64,000 bases of DNA from Puia sp963711345 (GTDB lineage Bacteria; Bacteroidota; Bacteroidia; Chitinophagales; Chitinophagaceae). Location: NCBI GenBank assembly GCA_963711345.1, contig CAVQDS010000001.1, positions 806,001 to 870,000 of the forward strand. The letters run 5' to 3'. Below, piece after piece: positions 17,034-26,316 of the stretch. Positions within the stretch are counted from its first letter, which is position 1. Every line of letters starts with the position of its first letter. The translations under genes and the position numbers were made by a program. The notes beneath the pieces were generated by a model that did no database searches, was not told the DNA's origin, and saw only the letters and a program-made list of their open reading frames with translations.

Positions 17034-17753
17034 ATGAATTTTAAACCGTCTGTATTTTTCTTTTTTCTATTTCTGATTTCTTCTTTCGTAAGTATAACGA
17101 TGCGTGGACAATCTCCGGATTCAACCGAACTGATTGTAAACAAAACAAATGATTTCGAGATCACAGGCGACGGATCTGCCGTTAATTGGAATGAAGAAAA
17201 ATGGGTCCAACTGCCCAAAAGGAATGAACACGGAGATATTTACCAGACAAAAATTAAAATTCTCTATTCTGATTCGGGTATTTATTGTTTATATTATTGC
17301 CAGGACAATAAATTGACATCAACACTGAGAGAAGATTTTTCTGACCTGTATAAAGAAGACGTAGTTGAAGCCTTTTTTTGGACCGATGAAGCAGTCCCCA
17401 TGTATTTTGAATATGAAATTTCACCTTTCAATTTTGAATTGGCAATACTCGTCCCTAATATAAGGGGCAATTTTCTGGGTTGGCGACCCTGGCATTATGA
17501 GGGGGATCGGAAAACCCGGCATGCTACACATGTGATGAAAAATAACAACGATGTCGTTGCATGGACGGCAGAGTTTTTTATTCCCTACAAGTTGCTCAGG
17601 CCTATGACCAATGTACCACCAGTGAAAGGAACTCATTGGAGGGCTAATTTTTACCGGATTGATTATGATAATAAAACCTCTGACTGGTCCTGGCAATTAA
17701 CCAGAAGCAATTTTCACGATTATGAAAGATTCGGCACGCTTATATTCCAATAA
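17034..17753 (+). CDS. Secreted carbohydrate-binding (CBM9-like) protein
   Basis: The product has 239 residues. A signal peptide (FFFFLFLISSFVSITMRGQ) is followed by one CBM9-like beta-sandwich: FEITGDGSAVNWNEEKWVQLPKR, TKIKILYSDSGIYCLYYCQDNKLTSTLREDFSDLYKEDVVEAFFW, YFEYEISPFNFELAI and WRANFYRIDYDNKTSDWSWQLTRSNFHDYERFGTLIFQ at the end. The strands and the ERFG ending are typical of stand-alone secreted CBM9-like proteins. It probably binds sugars. It lies just after the PIG-L deacetylase, so the pair may treat one glycan. Confidence 0.8.
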   Translation: MNFKPSVFFFFLFLISSFVSITMRGQSPDSTELIVNKTNDFEITGDGSAVNWNEEKWVQLPKRNEHGDIYQTKIKILYSDSGIYCLYYCQDNKLTSTLREDFSDLYKEDVVEAFFWTDEAVPMYFEYEISPFNFELAILVPNIRGNFLGWRPWHYEGDRKTRHATHVMKNNNDVVAWTAEFFIPYKLLRPMTNVPPVKGTHWRANFYRIDYDNKTSDWSWQLTRSNFHDYERFGTLIFQ

Positions 17754-17791
17754 TCCGGATTGAAATGTTGTTTTTTATTTTCCGATTTTTC

Positions 17792-17821
17792 CCGGGACTG
17801 CCTGCGAAGAGACAGTCCCGG
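17792..17821. terminator. Hairpin between convergent genes
   Basis: CCGGGACTG (17792-17800) pairs with CAGTCCCGG (17813-17821) over a 12-base loop. It lies between convergent genes. The tail on either strand is AT-rich but not a pure T run, so its strength is uncertain. Confidence 0.55.
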
Positions 17822-17854
17822 ATATAAATTGATTTTTAAAAAGAGGAAGGAAAT

Positions 17855-18583
17855 TTATGCATGTATCGCTGTTTCATCTGCGATGGATGCATGAAGTTCT
17901 TTGGCAGCTCCGAGAATGAATTCACTTATTTCTTCCGGATGAGAAACCATGGATGCGTGACTTGACGGCACTGTTATTGTTCTTGCATTGATGCGCGTAG
18001 CCATGAATTGTTCTGCCGGCGGAGGAATCATCCGGTCGTTCATGGAAACCTGGTACCAGCAGGGGAGGTTTTTCCAGCCGGCATCGGATACTTTGTCCTG
18101 GAAGGCAGCAAGAGAAAGAGGTTTCTGAACAACAGCCATAACATGAGCTTCGGTTTTATCTGCATCCTGGCAAAAATTATCTGCAAACATTTCTCTGTCG
18201 ATCCACAAAAATCCATATTTATCCGGCCTTACGGCTGCTGCACCCGGAGGAGCTACGGGTCCGCTCGCTGATAGAATTTCAAGACTTTCTCCTTTATCCA
18301 GCGCAAAGCCGGCAATATATACCAGCCCGATTACATTAGGGCATAAATGAGCTGCTTCTGTAATAATAGCGCCCCCGTATGAATGTCCGACAAGAAGAAC
18401 CGGACCATCCAGCGCTTCAGCAGCACGGCGTACAGTTTCCGCATCGTCCTCCAGTGATACTAATTTCTGTTGTGTCGCTACTATATTATATCCGGCTTCG
18501 GTTAATAGTGGAATTACTTTACCCCAACTGGACCCGTCTGCCCATGCTCCATGCACCAGCAGGATGTTTGGTTTTTTAGACAT
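17855..18583 (-). CDS. Alpha/beta hydrolase
   Basis: The product has 242 residues with the full alpha/beta-hydrolase pattern: NILLVHGAWADGSSWGKVIPLL (oxyanion HG), VLLVGHSYGGAIITEA (nucleophile Ser in G-H-S-Y-G), and a C-terminal SSHASMVSHPEEISEFIL with the catalytic His. It lacks a signal peptide and should be cytoplasmic. It resembles the salicylate-esterase-like group often labelled as haloalkane or signal-ester hydrolases. The natural substrate is unknown. It stands alone. Confidence 0.85.
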   Translation of the reverse strand: MSKKPNILLVHGAWADGSSWGKVIPLLTEAGYNIVATQQKLVSLEDDAETVRRAAEALDGPVLLVGHSYGGAIITEAAHLCPNVIGLVYIAGFALDKGESLEILSASGPVAPPGAAAVRPDKYGFLWIDREMFADNFCQDADKTEAHVMAVVQKPLSLAAFQDKVSDAGWKNLPCWYQVSMNDRMIPPPAEQFMATRINARTITVPSSHASMVSHPEEISEFILGAAKELHASIADETAIHA

Positions 18584-18826
18584 ACAATAAAATTTTAGAA
18601 TGAAAAAATGATGTTAACTAAATGGGTCAGCTTAGTCCGGCTTGTGGCCCGGTAATGAATAGTTTTAAAAGGTTATGAGAAAAGTATAGAAATGAGAATA
18701 GTCCCGAAGAGAAATTCATTTTTATCAAATAAATTTCGTTTTGAAAGGTAAGTAAATTACAATGAGAGGAGTATTAAGCTTGTGTCAATAATTTATACAC
18801 AATGTGTATTTTCCCCATAATAAAAA

Positions 18827-19237
18827 TTATGCAGAATAGAAATGACCTGCGATAATTGCTGCAACCATGTAGCTCAGACAGGTGGCGATCAGTTTGCCCG
18901 CCATGAATTTTTTGTCATAGTTTATGTAGATAGCATTCCCCAGTTCTGAGATAAAAGTAAAGCCTGCGAAACATATCAAACCAAGTTTACAAGATGACCA
19001 TATATCTCCGGACAGAACATATTTAGAACCTATTTTTAAGTAGAAGAAAGTAAATATAATTCCAAACAGAAGAGATAACAAAGTGCTATATGCATAGCTT
19101 ACTGATTTTTCAGGTCGCCAGGTTTGAGGAGTTAGTGCCTGGTATTTGTGAAATAAGAAGCCAATGAAAAACCATTCAATAACCGTATTTGCAATACCAA
19201 TACAAACAGACGATAGTATAAAGTGGATAACTGACAA
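18827..19237 (-). CDS. Small integral membrane protein, four predicted spans
   Basis: The product has 136 residues with about four hydrophobic segments: 5-30, 50-70, 85-105 and 115-133. The motif-like NTVIEWFFIGFLFHKYQALTPQTWRPE loop between spans 1 and 2 resembles DUF1761-type proteins, but I am not sure of that family. Acidic and aromatic residues in the loops suggest no obvious transport signature. No partner gene is next to it. Confidence 0.6.
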   Translation of the reverse strand: MSVIHFILSSVCIGIANTVIEWFFIGFLFHKYQALTPQTWRPEKSVSYAYSTLLSLLFGIIFTFFYLKIGSKYVLSGDIWSSCKLGLICFAGFTFISELGNAIYINYDKKFMAGKLIATCLSYMVAAIIAGHFYSA

Positions 19238-19415
19238 GAGCTTAGATTTATGAAAGGCATTGAAGACCTAGAAGTTACAAAGAGTTTATCACTTTACCAT
19301 TTTTGCTGTTATTTAACCGTTACATAATCAATCACAACAATTAATATGAACTTTATAACCATAATTCCCCGAATTTTGAACTCCTGATAAATTCAAACAA
19401 ATTAAAGCCTCATTT

Positions 19416-20207
19416 ATGAAATCAAGATTAATCACAGGTATTTTATTCGCTGTCATGATCGCTATGAGTTCCTGCAAAGCAAAGAAGGAGCTTCTGGCTT
19501 CCCAGGATCATGTTCAAAGGTTGCAAGCTGATTCGGCAACCTGCAACACCAATCTTACTAATACAATAAATACCAGCAATGCTAAGATTGCCGATCTGAA
19601 TAACCAGATTGCAAGCCTCTCCAGCCAAAACGCGTCTTTGAGCAAAGATGCCACAGCATACCGGGACCTGATAAAAGATTTGAAAGCAAGACAGGAAATG
19701 CTGAACGCTGCACTTGCCGAACAGGGAACATCCCTGAAGGAAATCAGAGACAAAATTATTTCCGGCCTGTCTGCCTTGGCTGATTCAGGCATAGATGTAA
19801 GTTTCAGAAATGGTTTTTTGTATGTCAGTCTCCCTGAAGATTTATTGTTTGCTCCCGGAAGCGCCACACTGGGTAAAAAATTCAAGGCTGCATTATCGCC
19901 ACTGGCATCCGTTCTGAATAATTATCCAAGGGTTCAGATCTATGTGGTAGGCAATACCGATTCACTCAAAATACATAATGCCCGGTTTGCAGACAACTGG
20001 TCACTCAGTACCGAAAGAGCAAATAGTATTGTACGCGTTTTAAGAGATAGCTATGATGTTGACCCAACCAGACTACTTGCGGGTGGAAGAAGCAAGTATA
20101 ATCCGGTTGCAGATAATGGCACCAAAGAGGGAAGAGCCATGAATCGTCGGATTCAGATTGTCCTGAATCCCGATCTTTCGAAATTGTGGGATATGATGGG
20201 TCAGTAG
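19416..20207 (+). CDS. OmpA-family peptidoglycan-binding lipoprotein
   Basis: The product has 263 residues. A lipoprotein signal (AVMIAMSSCKAKKE; Cys at about residue 20) anchors it to the outer membrane. A coiled coil of heptad type follows (about residues 30-105, Asn/Ser/Leu rich). The C-terminal OmpA domain (about 125-250) binds peptidoglycan: VQIYVVGNTDSLKIHNARFADNWSLSTERANSIVRVL and LLAGGRSKYNPVADNGTKEGRAMNRRIQIVL, with the diaminopimelate-contacting Asp and Arg. It links the outer membrane to the cell wall. A stem-loop at 20247-20278 lies downstream. Confidence 0.9.
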   Translation: MKSRLITGILFAVMIAMSSCKAKKELLASQDHVQRLQADSATCNTNLTNTINTSNAKIADLNNQIASLSSQNASLSKDATAYRDLIKDLKARQEMLNAALAEQGTSLKEIRDKIISGLSALADSGIDVSFRNGFLYVSLPEDLLFAPGSATLGKKFKAALSPLASVLNNYPRVQIYVVGNTDSLKIHNARFADNWSLSTERANSIVRVLRDSYDVDPTRLLAGGRSKYNPVADNGTKEGRAMNRRIQIVLNPDLSKLWDMMGQ

Positions 20208-20246
20208 GATTCAGGAAAACTTAAGAAGATTTTTGAATATGATTGA

Positions 20247-20278
20247 GAAGCCGTGTAAATGAATATTTGCACGGCTTC
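20247..20278 (+). terminator. Stem-loop after the OmpA-family gene
   Basis: Fourteen pairs (20247-20260 with 20265-20278, one G-U) close a GAAT loop. The tail is not U-rich, so it may act as a 3'-end stabiliser or a weak terminator. Confidence 0.6.
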
Positions 20279-20424
20279 CCTATTGATATACATATATGTG
20301 AAAATAGACGATACCTATTCAAACCGCCCGCGAAATTGTATGGGATTTCTCACTTCCTGATTTAAAATTTGTATAAAAACAGGTAACACATCGCATTAGT
20401 CTGAAGGCATTGGCTTATATTGTT

Positions 20425-20432
20425 TAATTTTG
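20425..20432 (+). promoter_or_regulatory. Putative -7 box, excludes the farthest upstream start of the next gene
   Basis: TAATTTTG fits TAnnTTTG. It overlaps a possible TTG start at 20430, so translation should begin further downstream (GTG 20460 or ATG 20502). Confidence 0.45.
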
Positions 20433-20459
20433 AAGTGGATTATTAATAATATAAACCTG

Positions 20460-21206
20460 GTGTTAATCTCAGGGAAAGATAGAAAACGATTGTGTCTTTG
20501 CATGTTATTCTGCATATCGTTTTCTATATGCAATGTAAAAGCCCAGGAACCTCCGGCAGAACCCAAACTCCCTACTTTTTTAGACAGAAACCCTAACCTG
20601 TTGCCTCATTTTTTCGAAAAAGAAAAGGTTGTAGGAAGTCCTTACCTGGCCAAAACCTGGGTTCAGGGTTATATTGAATTAATAAATCATAAACGAATTC
20701 CACAACCTGATCAGGAAATGTTGTTCAATTATGATAAGATGCAAAATGTTATTTATGTGATTGACAATACATATAAACTTAAAATGTATCCGATCGATTC
20801 TGTTTCGAGTTTTGAATTGGTAGAAAATAATATGATTTATACATTTCAGAAAATATCCTGGATCAGCAATAAATTTTACCTGATCCCGGTAATTGAATCT
20901 TCCAAAGGATATTCTTTATATAAAAGGCTTATTACAAATTATTACTGGGCAGATTATACATCGGATGGTTATTCCAGCAAAGGAAGAAAATTTGATGAAT
21001 TTACAGATACCTATGAATACTTTCTTACTTATCCCGGGAACAAGTCATACCGGAAAATCCTGCTGAAAGAAAATGCGGTGAGACGCGCATTTAAAGATGA
21101 TTCAAAACTGCTGGAAGGATTTTTCTCCCTGTATGATGATGAAATAAATGAACAGAGCCTTCTGGGAATTGTTCAATATATCAACGACAAAAAGTATCCT
21201 GATTAG
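20460..21206 (+). CDS. Secreted protein of unknown function
   Basis: The product has about 248 residues if it starts at the GTG at 20460, which gives a basic n-region (GKDRKR) before the hydrophobic segment and a signal cleavage after NVKA. The ATG at 20502 would leave only a short uncharged signal. The mature protein is rich in Tyr, Lys and Asp and has a segment (YDKMQNVIYVIDNTYKLKMYPIDSVSSFEL) that resembles Bacteroidota proteins which report a structural variable in a beta-strand pattern. I recognise no family. It lies 34 bases before the GH27 gene but probably has its own promoter. Confidence 0.65.
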   Translation: MLISGKDRKRLCLCMLFCISFSICNVKAQEPPAEPKLPTFLDRNPNLLPHFFEKEKVVGSPYLAKTWVQGYIELINHKRIPQPDQEMLFNYDKMQNVIYVIDNTYKLKMYPIDSVSSFELVENNMIYTFQKISWISNKFYLIPVIESSKGYSLYKRLITNYYWADYTSDGYSSKGRKFDEFTDTYEYFLTYPGNKSYRKILLKENAVRRAFKDDSKLLEGFFSLYDDEINEQSLLGIVQYINDKKYPD

Positions 21207-21239
21207 CGGACTATATTCAACACTTTAATACATTTAAAC

Positions 21240-22505
21240 ATGAATTATTTCAAAGCCCTGTTGCTTTCATTTTTCTGCCTGGTTAATCTTTTCAACGCTT
21301 TTTCTCAAAGCAGCGGATCAGCTGCTTATGATAAATCTGCCGGTAAGATCCTCACAGGCCAACTTGCCCCGACCCCACCCATGGGATTTAATACATGGAA
21401 TACTTTTCAGACAAAGATTAGCGAAGACATGCTGAAGGAAATGGTGGATGTTTTTGTCAGTTCAGGAATGCGGGAATCCGGTTACCTGTATTTTGTTCTG
21501 GACGATGGATGGATGTCGATGGAACGCGATCAGAATGGCAGTCTGATTGCTGATCCTGTTAAATTTCCTCATGGAATGAAAGCATTTGCAGATTATGTCC
21601 ATTCAAAAGGTCTGAAATTCGGTATTTATAATTGCGCTGGTTCCAAGACTTGTGCAGGATATCCCGGTACAAGGGGTCATGAATATGAAGACGCCAGATT
21701 GTACGCATCCTGGGGCGTGGATTTTTTAAAATACGACTGGTGCAACACAGATAGTCTGAATACACCTGAAGCCTATAAAACCATGAGTGCGGCATTAAGA
21801 GCTACCGGAAGACCCATCGTATTCAGCATTTGTGAATGGGGAAGCCATAACCCCTGGCTTTGGGCAGGGGGGATTGGAGAACTATATCGTACCACAGGAG
21901 ATATTACCCTGAGTTTTATTTCAAACAAAAATTATGGTAACTGGGAGGCACAATCTGTGATAAGTATCCTGGATAAACAAATACCCATCAGGAAATACAA
22001 TGGACCGAATCATTGGAATGATCCGGACATGCTGGAAGTTGGAAATGGCATGAGCTATAATGAAGACAAAGCCCATTTTTCTTTGTGGTGTATGCTGGCT
22101 GCACCCCTTGCCGCTGGAAATGATTTACGGAAAATGTCATCACAAACGCGTGATATTCTTACCAATAAAGAAATGATTGCTGTCGATCAGGATTCGCGGG
22201 GAATTGCTGCGTTTAAGATGGAAATGCCGGATAGCCTTGAGATGTGGGTTAAGCCTTTAAAGAATAATGAACTGGCGATTTGTTTTCTGAACCGCACAGG
22301 CAGTTCAAAGAAAATAGATATGGATTGGAAGAATTTTAATATATCAGATGCCCAGTCGGGACTTGAAATCCATTTCGACAATCAATATTTTTCTCTCAGG
22401 GATCTTTGGTTAAAAAAAGATGCCGGTAAAACAGACAAAAAGCTGGTGCGGGAAATTGCGTCTCATGAAGTGATTGTTTTTAAACTGGTGCCTTCTGCGA
22501 AATAG
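21240..22505 (+). CDS. GH27 alpha-galactosidase, secreted
   Basis: The product has 421 residues with a signal peptide ending in FNAFSQ. The catalytic barrel opens with LAPTPPMGFNTWNTFQTKISEDM, then LDDGWMSMERDQNGSL. The nucleophile Asp is in VDFLKYDWCNTDS and the acid/base Asp in HWNDPDMLEVGNGMS. The C-terminal beta domain (about residues 325-421) is normal for the family. It retains alpha-1,4/1,6 galactose cleavage features. With the GH79, PIG-L, CBM9 and MocA genes it suggests plant or glycan polymer use, although no SusC/D pair is present in the window. Confidence 0.92.
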   Translation: MNYFKALLLSFFCLVNLFNAFSQSSGSAAYDKSAGKILTGQLAPTPPMGFNTWNTFQTKISEDMLKEMVDVFVSSGMRESGYLYFVLDDGWMSMERDQNGSLIADPVKFPHGMKAFADYVHSKGLKFGIYNCAGSKTCAGYPGTRGHEYEDARLYASWGVDFLKYDWCNTDSLNTPEAYKTMSAALRATGRPIVFSICEWGSHNPWLWAGGIGELYRTTGDITLSFISNKNYGNWEAQSVISILDKQIPIRKYNGPNHWNDPDMLEVGNGMSYNEDKAHFSLWCMLAAPLAAGNDLRKMSSQTRDILTNKEMIAVDQDSRGIAAFKMEMPDSLEMWVKPLKNNELAICFLNRTGSSKKIDMDWKNFNISDAQSGLEIHFDNQYFSLRDLWLKKDAGKTDKKLVREIASHEVIVFKLVPSAK

Positions 22506-22582
22506 TAAGCAATTATGAATTCAGGGAACAATGGGATTTTAATGATGGTAATTCACTAAATTTCCTGTCTAAATCTTTTTTT

Positions 22583-22843
22583 ATGAACGCATTAATTCAG
22601 TCATTACAGGAAAAAATCGGTTTAACCGCAGACCAGGCGAAAGATGCTGCAAATCATATGATGGAATATATCAAGGAAAGAGTTCCTGCGTCTATGCATG
22701 AACACCTGGATATTGCTGCTTTGGGAGATTCGATTAAAACCAAGGGCGCTGAGTTTCTTGCCCAGGCCCAGGCTAAAGGCGGTGATTTTTTACACACTGC
22801 ACAGGAAAAAGTCAGCAGCTTTTTACATACGAAGGAAAGTTAA
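22583..22843 (+). CDS. Small helical protein, unknown function
   Basis: The product has 86 residues, is predicted all alpha-helical and carries Ala/Gln-rich segments (KTKGAEFLAQAQAKGGDFLHTAQEKVSSFLHT). The N-terminal part (QEKIGLTADQAKDAANHMMEYIKERVP) resembles a short DUF2267/DUF2780-like helix pair. No signal or membrane segment is seen. The TAA stop at 22841-22843 is five bases before a long octamer array. Its function is not known. Confidence 0.65.
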   Translation: MNALIQSLQEKIGLTADQAKDAANHMMEYIKERVPASMHEHLDIAALGDSIKTKGAEFLAQAQAKGGDFLHTAQEKVSSFLHTKES

Positions 22844-22848
22844 ACAAA

Positions 22849-22942
22849 GTGTGAGAGTGTGAGAGTGTGAGAGTGTGAGGGAGTGTAAATCAGAATTACT
22901 CTCACACACTCTCACACTCTCACACTCTCATACTCTCATACT
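22849..22942. repeat. Inverted octamer array (GTGTGAGA family) between convergent genes
   Basis: Arm 1 (22849-22886) is about four and a half copies of GTGTGAGA. Arm 2 (22898-22942) is the reverse complement, about five copies. The 11-base loop gives a long, nearly perfect hairpin. Arm 1 starts 5 bases after the stop of the small + gene. Arm 2 contains the stop and the last codons of the sigma factor gene on the - strand. Confidence 0.88.
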
Positions 22943-24161
22943 TCAGAATGTCTTTCGTGATGAGAGTCCTCTCCCTTTCCGTTTTAGCAAGGTCTAGCGC
23001 AGTTTTTAAATGCTGAATAGCTTTCTTACTATCATTTCCGGCGTACAGATAACCGAGTAATACATGGTAAAGATGGTTATTCGTTAACCCCAGTTTCTCA
23101 GCTTCTTCAATAGCCATTGCTTTACCTTTTACTTTCGAAAGCGCATATGTCCTGTTTAGCGCAGTAATCGGGGAATACGCAATAAACAATAACTGATTGT
23201 ATAATTGCAGGATATTTTCCCACTTTTCGCTGCTATCTTCTTTAATCGTATGCCAGTATCCAATAGCAGCTTCAATATGGTAACTGGTCAATTCTTTTCC
23301 CCTGGACGATTTATTCAAAAAATAGTGACCTTTTAAAATCAGTTCTTTATTCCATAATGCAACATTTTGATCTTCATAACGAATGATTTCACCATTTTCA
23401 TCTACTCTCGCTTCGAAACGGGAAGCGTGAAAACACATGAGTGCAAACAACGCTTCCACGCGTGGTTTATTCGTTTGTTCATTTTCAATAAGGAGTAGCG
23501 TCAGTCGCATAGCTTCAAGACAGAAATCTTTTCTTAATACTGAATCCTGACTGCTGGAATAATAACCTTCATTAAACAAAAGATATAAACTGGTTAAAAC
23601 GGCATCCACTCTTTGATTGATCGCTTCCGGGGACGGAAAGACGATTTTAATTTTAGCTGCTCTTAATTTTTCCTTTGCCCTGGTAAGTCTCTTATGAATG
23701 GTTTCCTTATTGGTTAAAAAGGCGTCAGCGATTTCTTCAATTCCAAAACCACATAAAATTCGAAGGATCAGCGCAATTTGAGATTCCATGGACAGAAGGG
23801 GATCTGCAATGGCAAACATCATTTGTAACTGACTGTCTTTTATATTTTCCTCAGAAAGATCAATATCTGTTTCGGGATTAGATTTTTCATCGACGATAAC
23901 CGCGGCGCGAACTTTATGCTGGAAAACAGCATTCCGTTTTATCAGGTCACGCGCTTTATTTTTGGCTACCGTATACAACCAGCCAACCGGATTATCCGGT
24001 AAACCTTTGAGCCCCCAGGTTTCCGCTGCTATTAAAAAAGTATCACTGGCAATATCTTCTGCCAAAGCAAATTGTTCGAATCCAAAATGTCTGACCAGTA
24101 CCGAAATAATTTTTCGATATTCGGTCCGGAAAAGATGTGGAAGCAATTCTTTTTCATGCAT
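22920..24161 (-). CDS. RNA polymerase sigma factor, ECF42-like with TPR C-terminus
   Basis: The product has about 413 residues, much longer than a basic ECF factor. Sigma region 2 lies at about residues 1-80 (FALAEDIASDTFLIAAETW..PVGWLYTVAKNKARDLIKR), region 4 at about 100-165 (SQIALILRILCGFGIEEIADAFLTNKETIHKRLTRAKEKLR), and a C-terminal helical DUF6596/TPR extension at about 180-413. That layout is the ECF42 group, controlled by its own extension and not by a classic anti-sigma (established knowledge). The ATG at 24161 overlaps the end of the YCII/DGPF gene by 8 bases, so they are translationally coupled. The last residues (ESMRV, then TGA) come from the octamer array. Confidence 0.9.
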   Translation of the reverse strand: MHEKELLPHLFRTEYRKIISVLVRHFGFEQFALAEDIASDTFLIAAETWGLKGLPDNPVGWLYTVAKNKARDLIKRNAVFQHKVRAAVIVDEKSNPETDIDLSEENIKDSQLQMMFAIADPLLSMESQIALILRILCGFGIEEIADAFLTNKETIHKRLTRAKEKLRAAKIKIVFPSPEAINQRVDAVLTSLYLLFNEGYYSSSQDSVLRKDFCLEAMRLTLLLIENEQTNKPRVEALFALMCFHASRFEARVDENGEIIRYEDQNVALWNKELILKGHYFLNKSSRGKELTSYHIEAAIGYWHTIKEDSSEKWENILQLYNQLLFIAYSPITALNRTYALSKVKGKAMAIEEAEKLGLTNNHLYHVLLGYLYAGNDSKKAIQHLKTALDLAKTERERTLITKDILKYESMRV

Positions 24162-24540
24162 GATGAGATTCCTTATCATGAACCCTAAGTTGAAGATCCA
24201 TCGGAACTATGATTCTGACTTCCACATTCCCGCCGATCGTTAAAATCGGACATCCTTTTGAAATTTCCGCCGCTTCATCCATGGACTCAGCCCTGATGAT
24301 AATATAGCCTCCGATGGCTTCCTTAATTTCAACATAAGGTCCGTTTGTTACAATGGCACCCGGCTTTACTACTTTGCCTTCATCAGACAAACGGTTACCT
24401 GAATTAACCAGTTTATTGCGGGCTGCGATATTTCCCATCCAGTTTTGCCATTCTTTCATCATGTTTTGCAACTGCTCCGGAGAAGGCTGAATGCCATTTG
24501 TATTAAAATCCCGCCTGAAAATCAATAAAAATTCGTTCAT
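24154..24540 (-). CDS. YCII/DGPF-domain protein, ECF42 partner
   Basis: The product has 128 residues with the YciI-related alpha/beta fold (ferredoxin-like): MNEFLLIFRRDFN, SDEGKVVKPGAIVTNGPYVEIKEAIGGYIIIRAESMDEAAEISKGCP, and GGNVEVRIIVPM. The segment NGPYVEIKEAIGGY is the place of the DGPF motif in this group (here Asn-Gly-Pro-Tyr). Such genes sit next to ECF42 sigma factors and are usual targets of them. It is first in a two-gene operon with the sigma gene, overlapping by 8 bases. Confidence 0.88.
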   Translation of the reverse strand: MNEFLLIFRRDFNTNGIQPSPEQLQNMMKEWQNWMGNIAARNKLVNSGNRLSDEGKVVKPGAIVTNGPYVEIKEAIGGYIIIRAESMDEAAEISKGCPILTIGGNVEVRIIVPMDLQLRVHDKESHHA

Positions 24541-24867
24541 TTTTTAATTTTTTAAGTGTTTAAAGATCCATGACGAATGGACCCGAAAGAACGGGACAGG
24601 ATATTGGCAGTTTCTTTAAGAAAGTTAAACCAGCACAGTAATAATGCAACATTTTAACAAATGATGTGTCTTTACCCGTCAACGGCTGTTTTCGAAAAAC
24701 GGACAATCACCGTATCGAAAGCGGTCATTTTTTTACTCCATTGAATGATTACTGAATTGATTACTAATCACTTGTCTATCTGGCATTGGGTTAGATCATA
24801 TAGAATATGAACATCCCTATTCAATATCGGTCGGCAAGCAGGAATAATTTTCGATGGAGGAAAAGTT
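24541..24867. other. Intergenic region without visible genes
   Basis: These 327 bases separate the YCII gene (- strand) from the DUF4097 gene (+ strand), so they should hold two divergent promoters. I see no convincing -7/-33 pair. An SD-like GGAGGAAAAGTT stands just before the ATG at 24868, unusually strong for this genome. Confidence 0.35.
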
Positions 24868-25948
24868 ATGAGAAAAATAATTCATAAATCTTTTAAAATT
24901 AGAATCATGAGAATCATTGTAAGCTTTTTATTCATCTTTTCAGCAATTCTTGTGCAGGCACAGAATTCCCAAAAAGGACTGCTTTATTTAAGTAAACCTT
25001 TATCTGCTGAATCGATAAATCAGGTGGAAGCAAGAACCTCGGGAGGGGGTATTGAAGTTACCGGGGTAAATCCTTCGGAAGCCCGAATTGAAGTGTATGT
25101 TACAGAAAATGGACATCGCAATTCCTATTCCAAAGAAGAAGATTCAAAAAATGATTACAGATGATTATGATTTTTCTGTTACAACTTCCGGGAATAAACT
25201 GACAGCCATAGCAAAACTTAAGAAAGAATTCAGAAACTGGAATAATAATCAGTTAAGTATTTCTTACAGCATTTATGTTCCGGTGTCCTGCGCAACCCAC
25301 TTAAATACAAGCGGTGGCGGAATAAGTATTTCAAATCTGAATGGAGAACAACATTTCTACACAAGCGGTGGTGGATTGGAAGTTAAAAGTCTCAGTGGAA
25401 AAATTGTTGGTCGCACATCCGGCGGCGGAATCACTGTTTCAGATTCTAAAGATGATATCGATCTCGAAACCAGTGGTGGAGGAATTGAAGCAAGTCATTG
25501 TTCTGGTCAAATCAGGCTGAATACTTCTGGAGGATCTTTGGATTTAAAAGATCTGAATGGAAATATCAGGGCAACTACCAGTGGTGGAAGTATAGACGCG
25601 GAAAAAATAACCGGTGAATTTAATACCAACACTTCAGGTGGAAATATTTCCCTGACCGAAATTAGCGGAAGCCTGGAAGCTTCAACAAGCGGAGGGAATA
25701 TAGATGTTCAGGTAACAGAAACAGGGAAATACGTGAAGCTGAGTAATTCAGGCGGCAGTGTTCATTTGGAAATTCCAAAAGGCAAAGGGCTTGATCTTGA
25801 TATTCACGGGGACAGAATTAAAACTGAAGGACTGAGTAATTTCAACGGCTCACTGGAAAAACAATCCATTACCGGAACTGTCAACGGCGGAGGCACTCCA
25901 GTGGATATCAATGCCGGCAGCGGAGGTGTAACCCTGGCAATAAAATAA
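24868..25948 (+). CDS. Secreted DUF4097-type beta-repeat protein with one frameshift
   Basis: The gene is in two overlapping frames (24868-25164, then the following frame to 25948), joined by one extra base at about 25135-25145. The N-terminal part has a signal peptide (IIVSFLFIFSAILVQAQ). The rest is a repeating series of beta strands with the turn (T/N)SGGG(I/S), at least nine times between residues ~50 and ~270, as in DUF4097/adhesin-like right-handed helices. It would be a periplasmic or surface protein of about 360 residues if the base is a sequencing error; otherwise it is a pseudogene. The ATG at 24868 has the best ribosome binding site in the left part. Confidence 0.8.
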
Positions 25949-26076
25949 TTCTCAGGAATACTGGCACGGTTTTTAAATGCATACCTGCAGATCTAATTAT
26001 TGCAAATTGCTTCTATCAGAATAATAAAACTTCGGACCCCGAGCGTAGGATTTTTTGTGAACCTAAATTTTATTAT

Positions 26077-26280
26077 ATGAAAAAAGCGCTCTTTGCAGTA
26101 TTTGCAGGTTTGTGCATTTTAACATCTGTTATGAGTACTTCTGTCAATGCCGGAAAATTCATTGGGCATCAGTATACGGATCGGCTTATAATAAGAGATA
26201 CCATTCCACAACCAGATACTACCCGGAATCCTAAGCGTGATACGACCAGGAGACCATATCTGATAGAGGAAAGGAAATAA
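26077..26280 (+). CDS. Small secreted Pro/Thr/Arg-rich peptide
   Basis: The product has 67 residues: signal peptide (MKKALFAVFAGLCILTSVMSTSVNA) and a mature part of about 42 residues with QPDTTRNPKRDTTRRPY, two DTTR units. No family is recognised. The intrinsic terminator at 26317-26358 follows, which supports a real transcription unit. Confidence 0.6.
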   Translation: MKKALFAVFAGLCILTSVMSTSVNAGKFIGHQYTDRLIIRDTIPQPDTTRNPKRDTTRRPYLIEERK

Positions 26281-26316
26281 ACCTGCAGGCTGAGCATTTT
26301 TTAAACAAATGTTAAA

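Noticed and set aside
24868..25948. Programmed frameshift in the DUF4097 gene
   Set aside because: The change needs a +1 shift and no known +1 site or stimulatory structure is visible. A sequencing or true indel is more likely.
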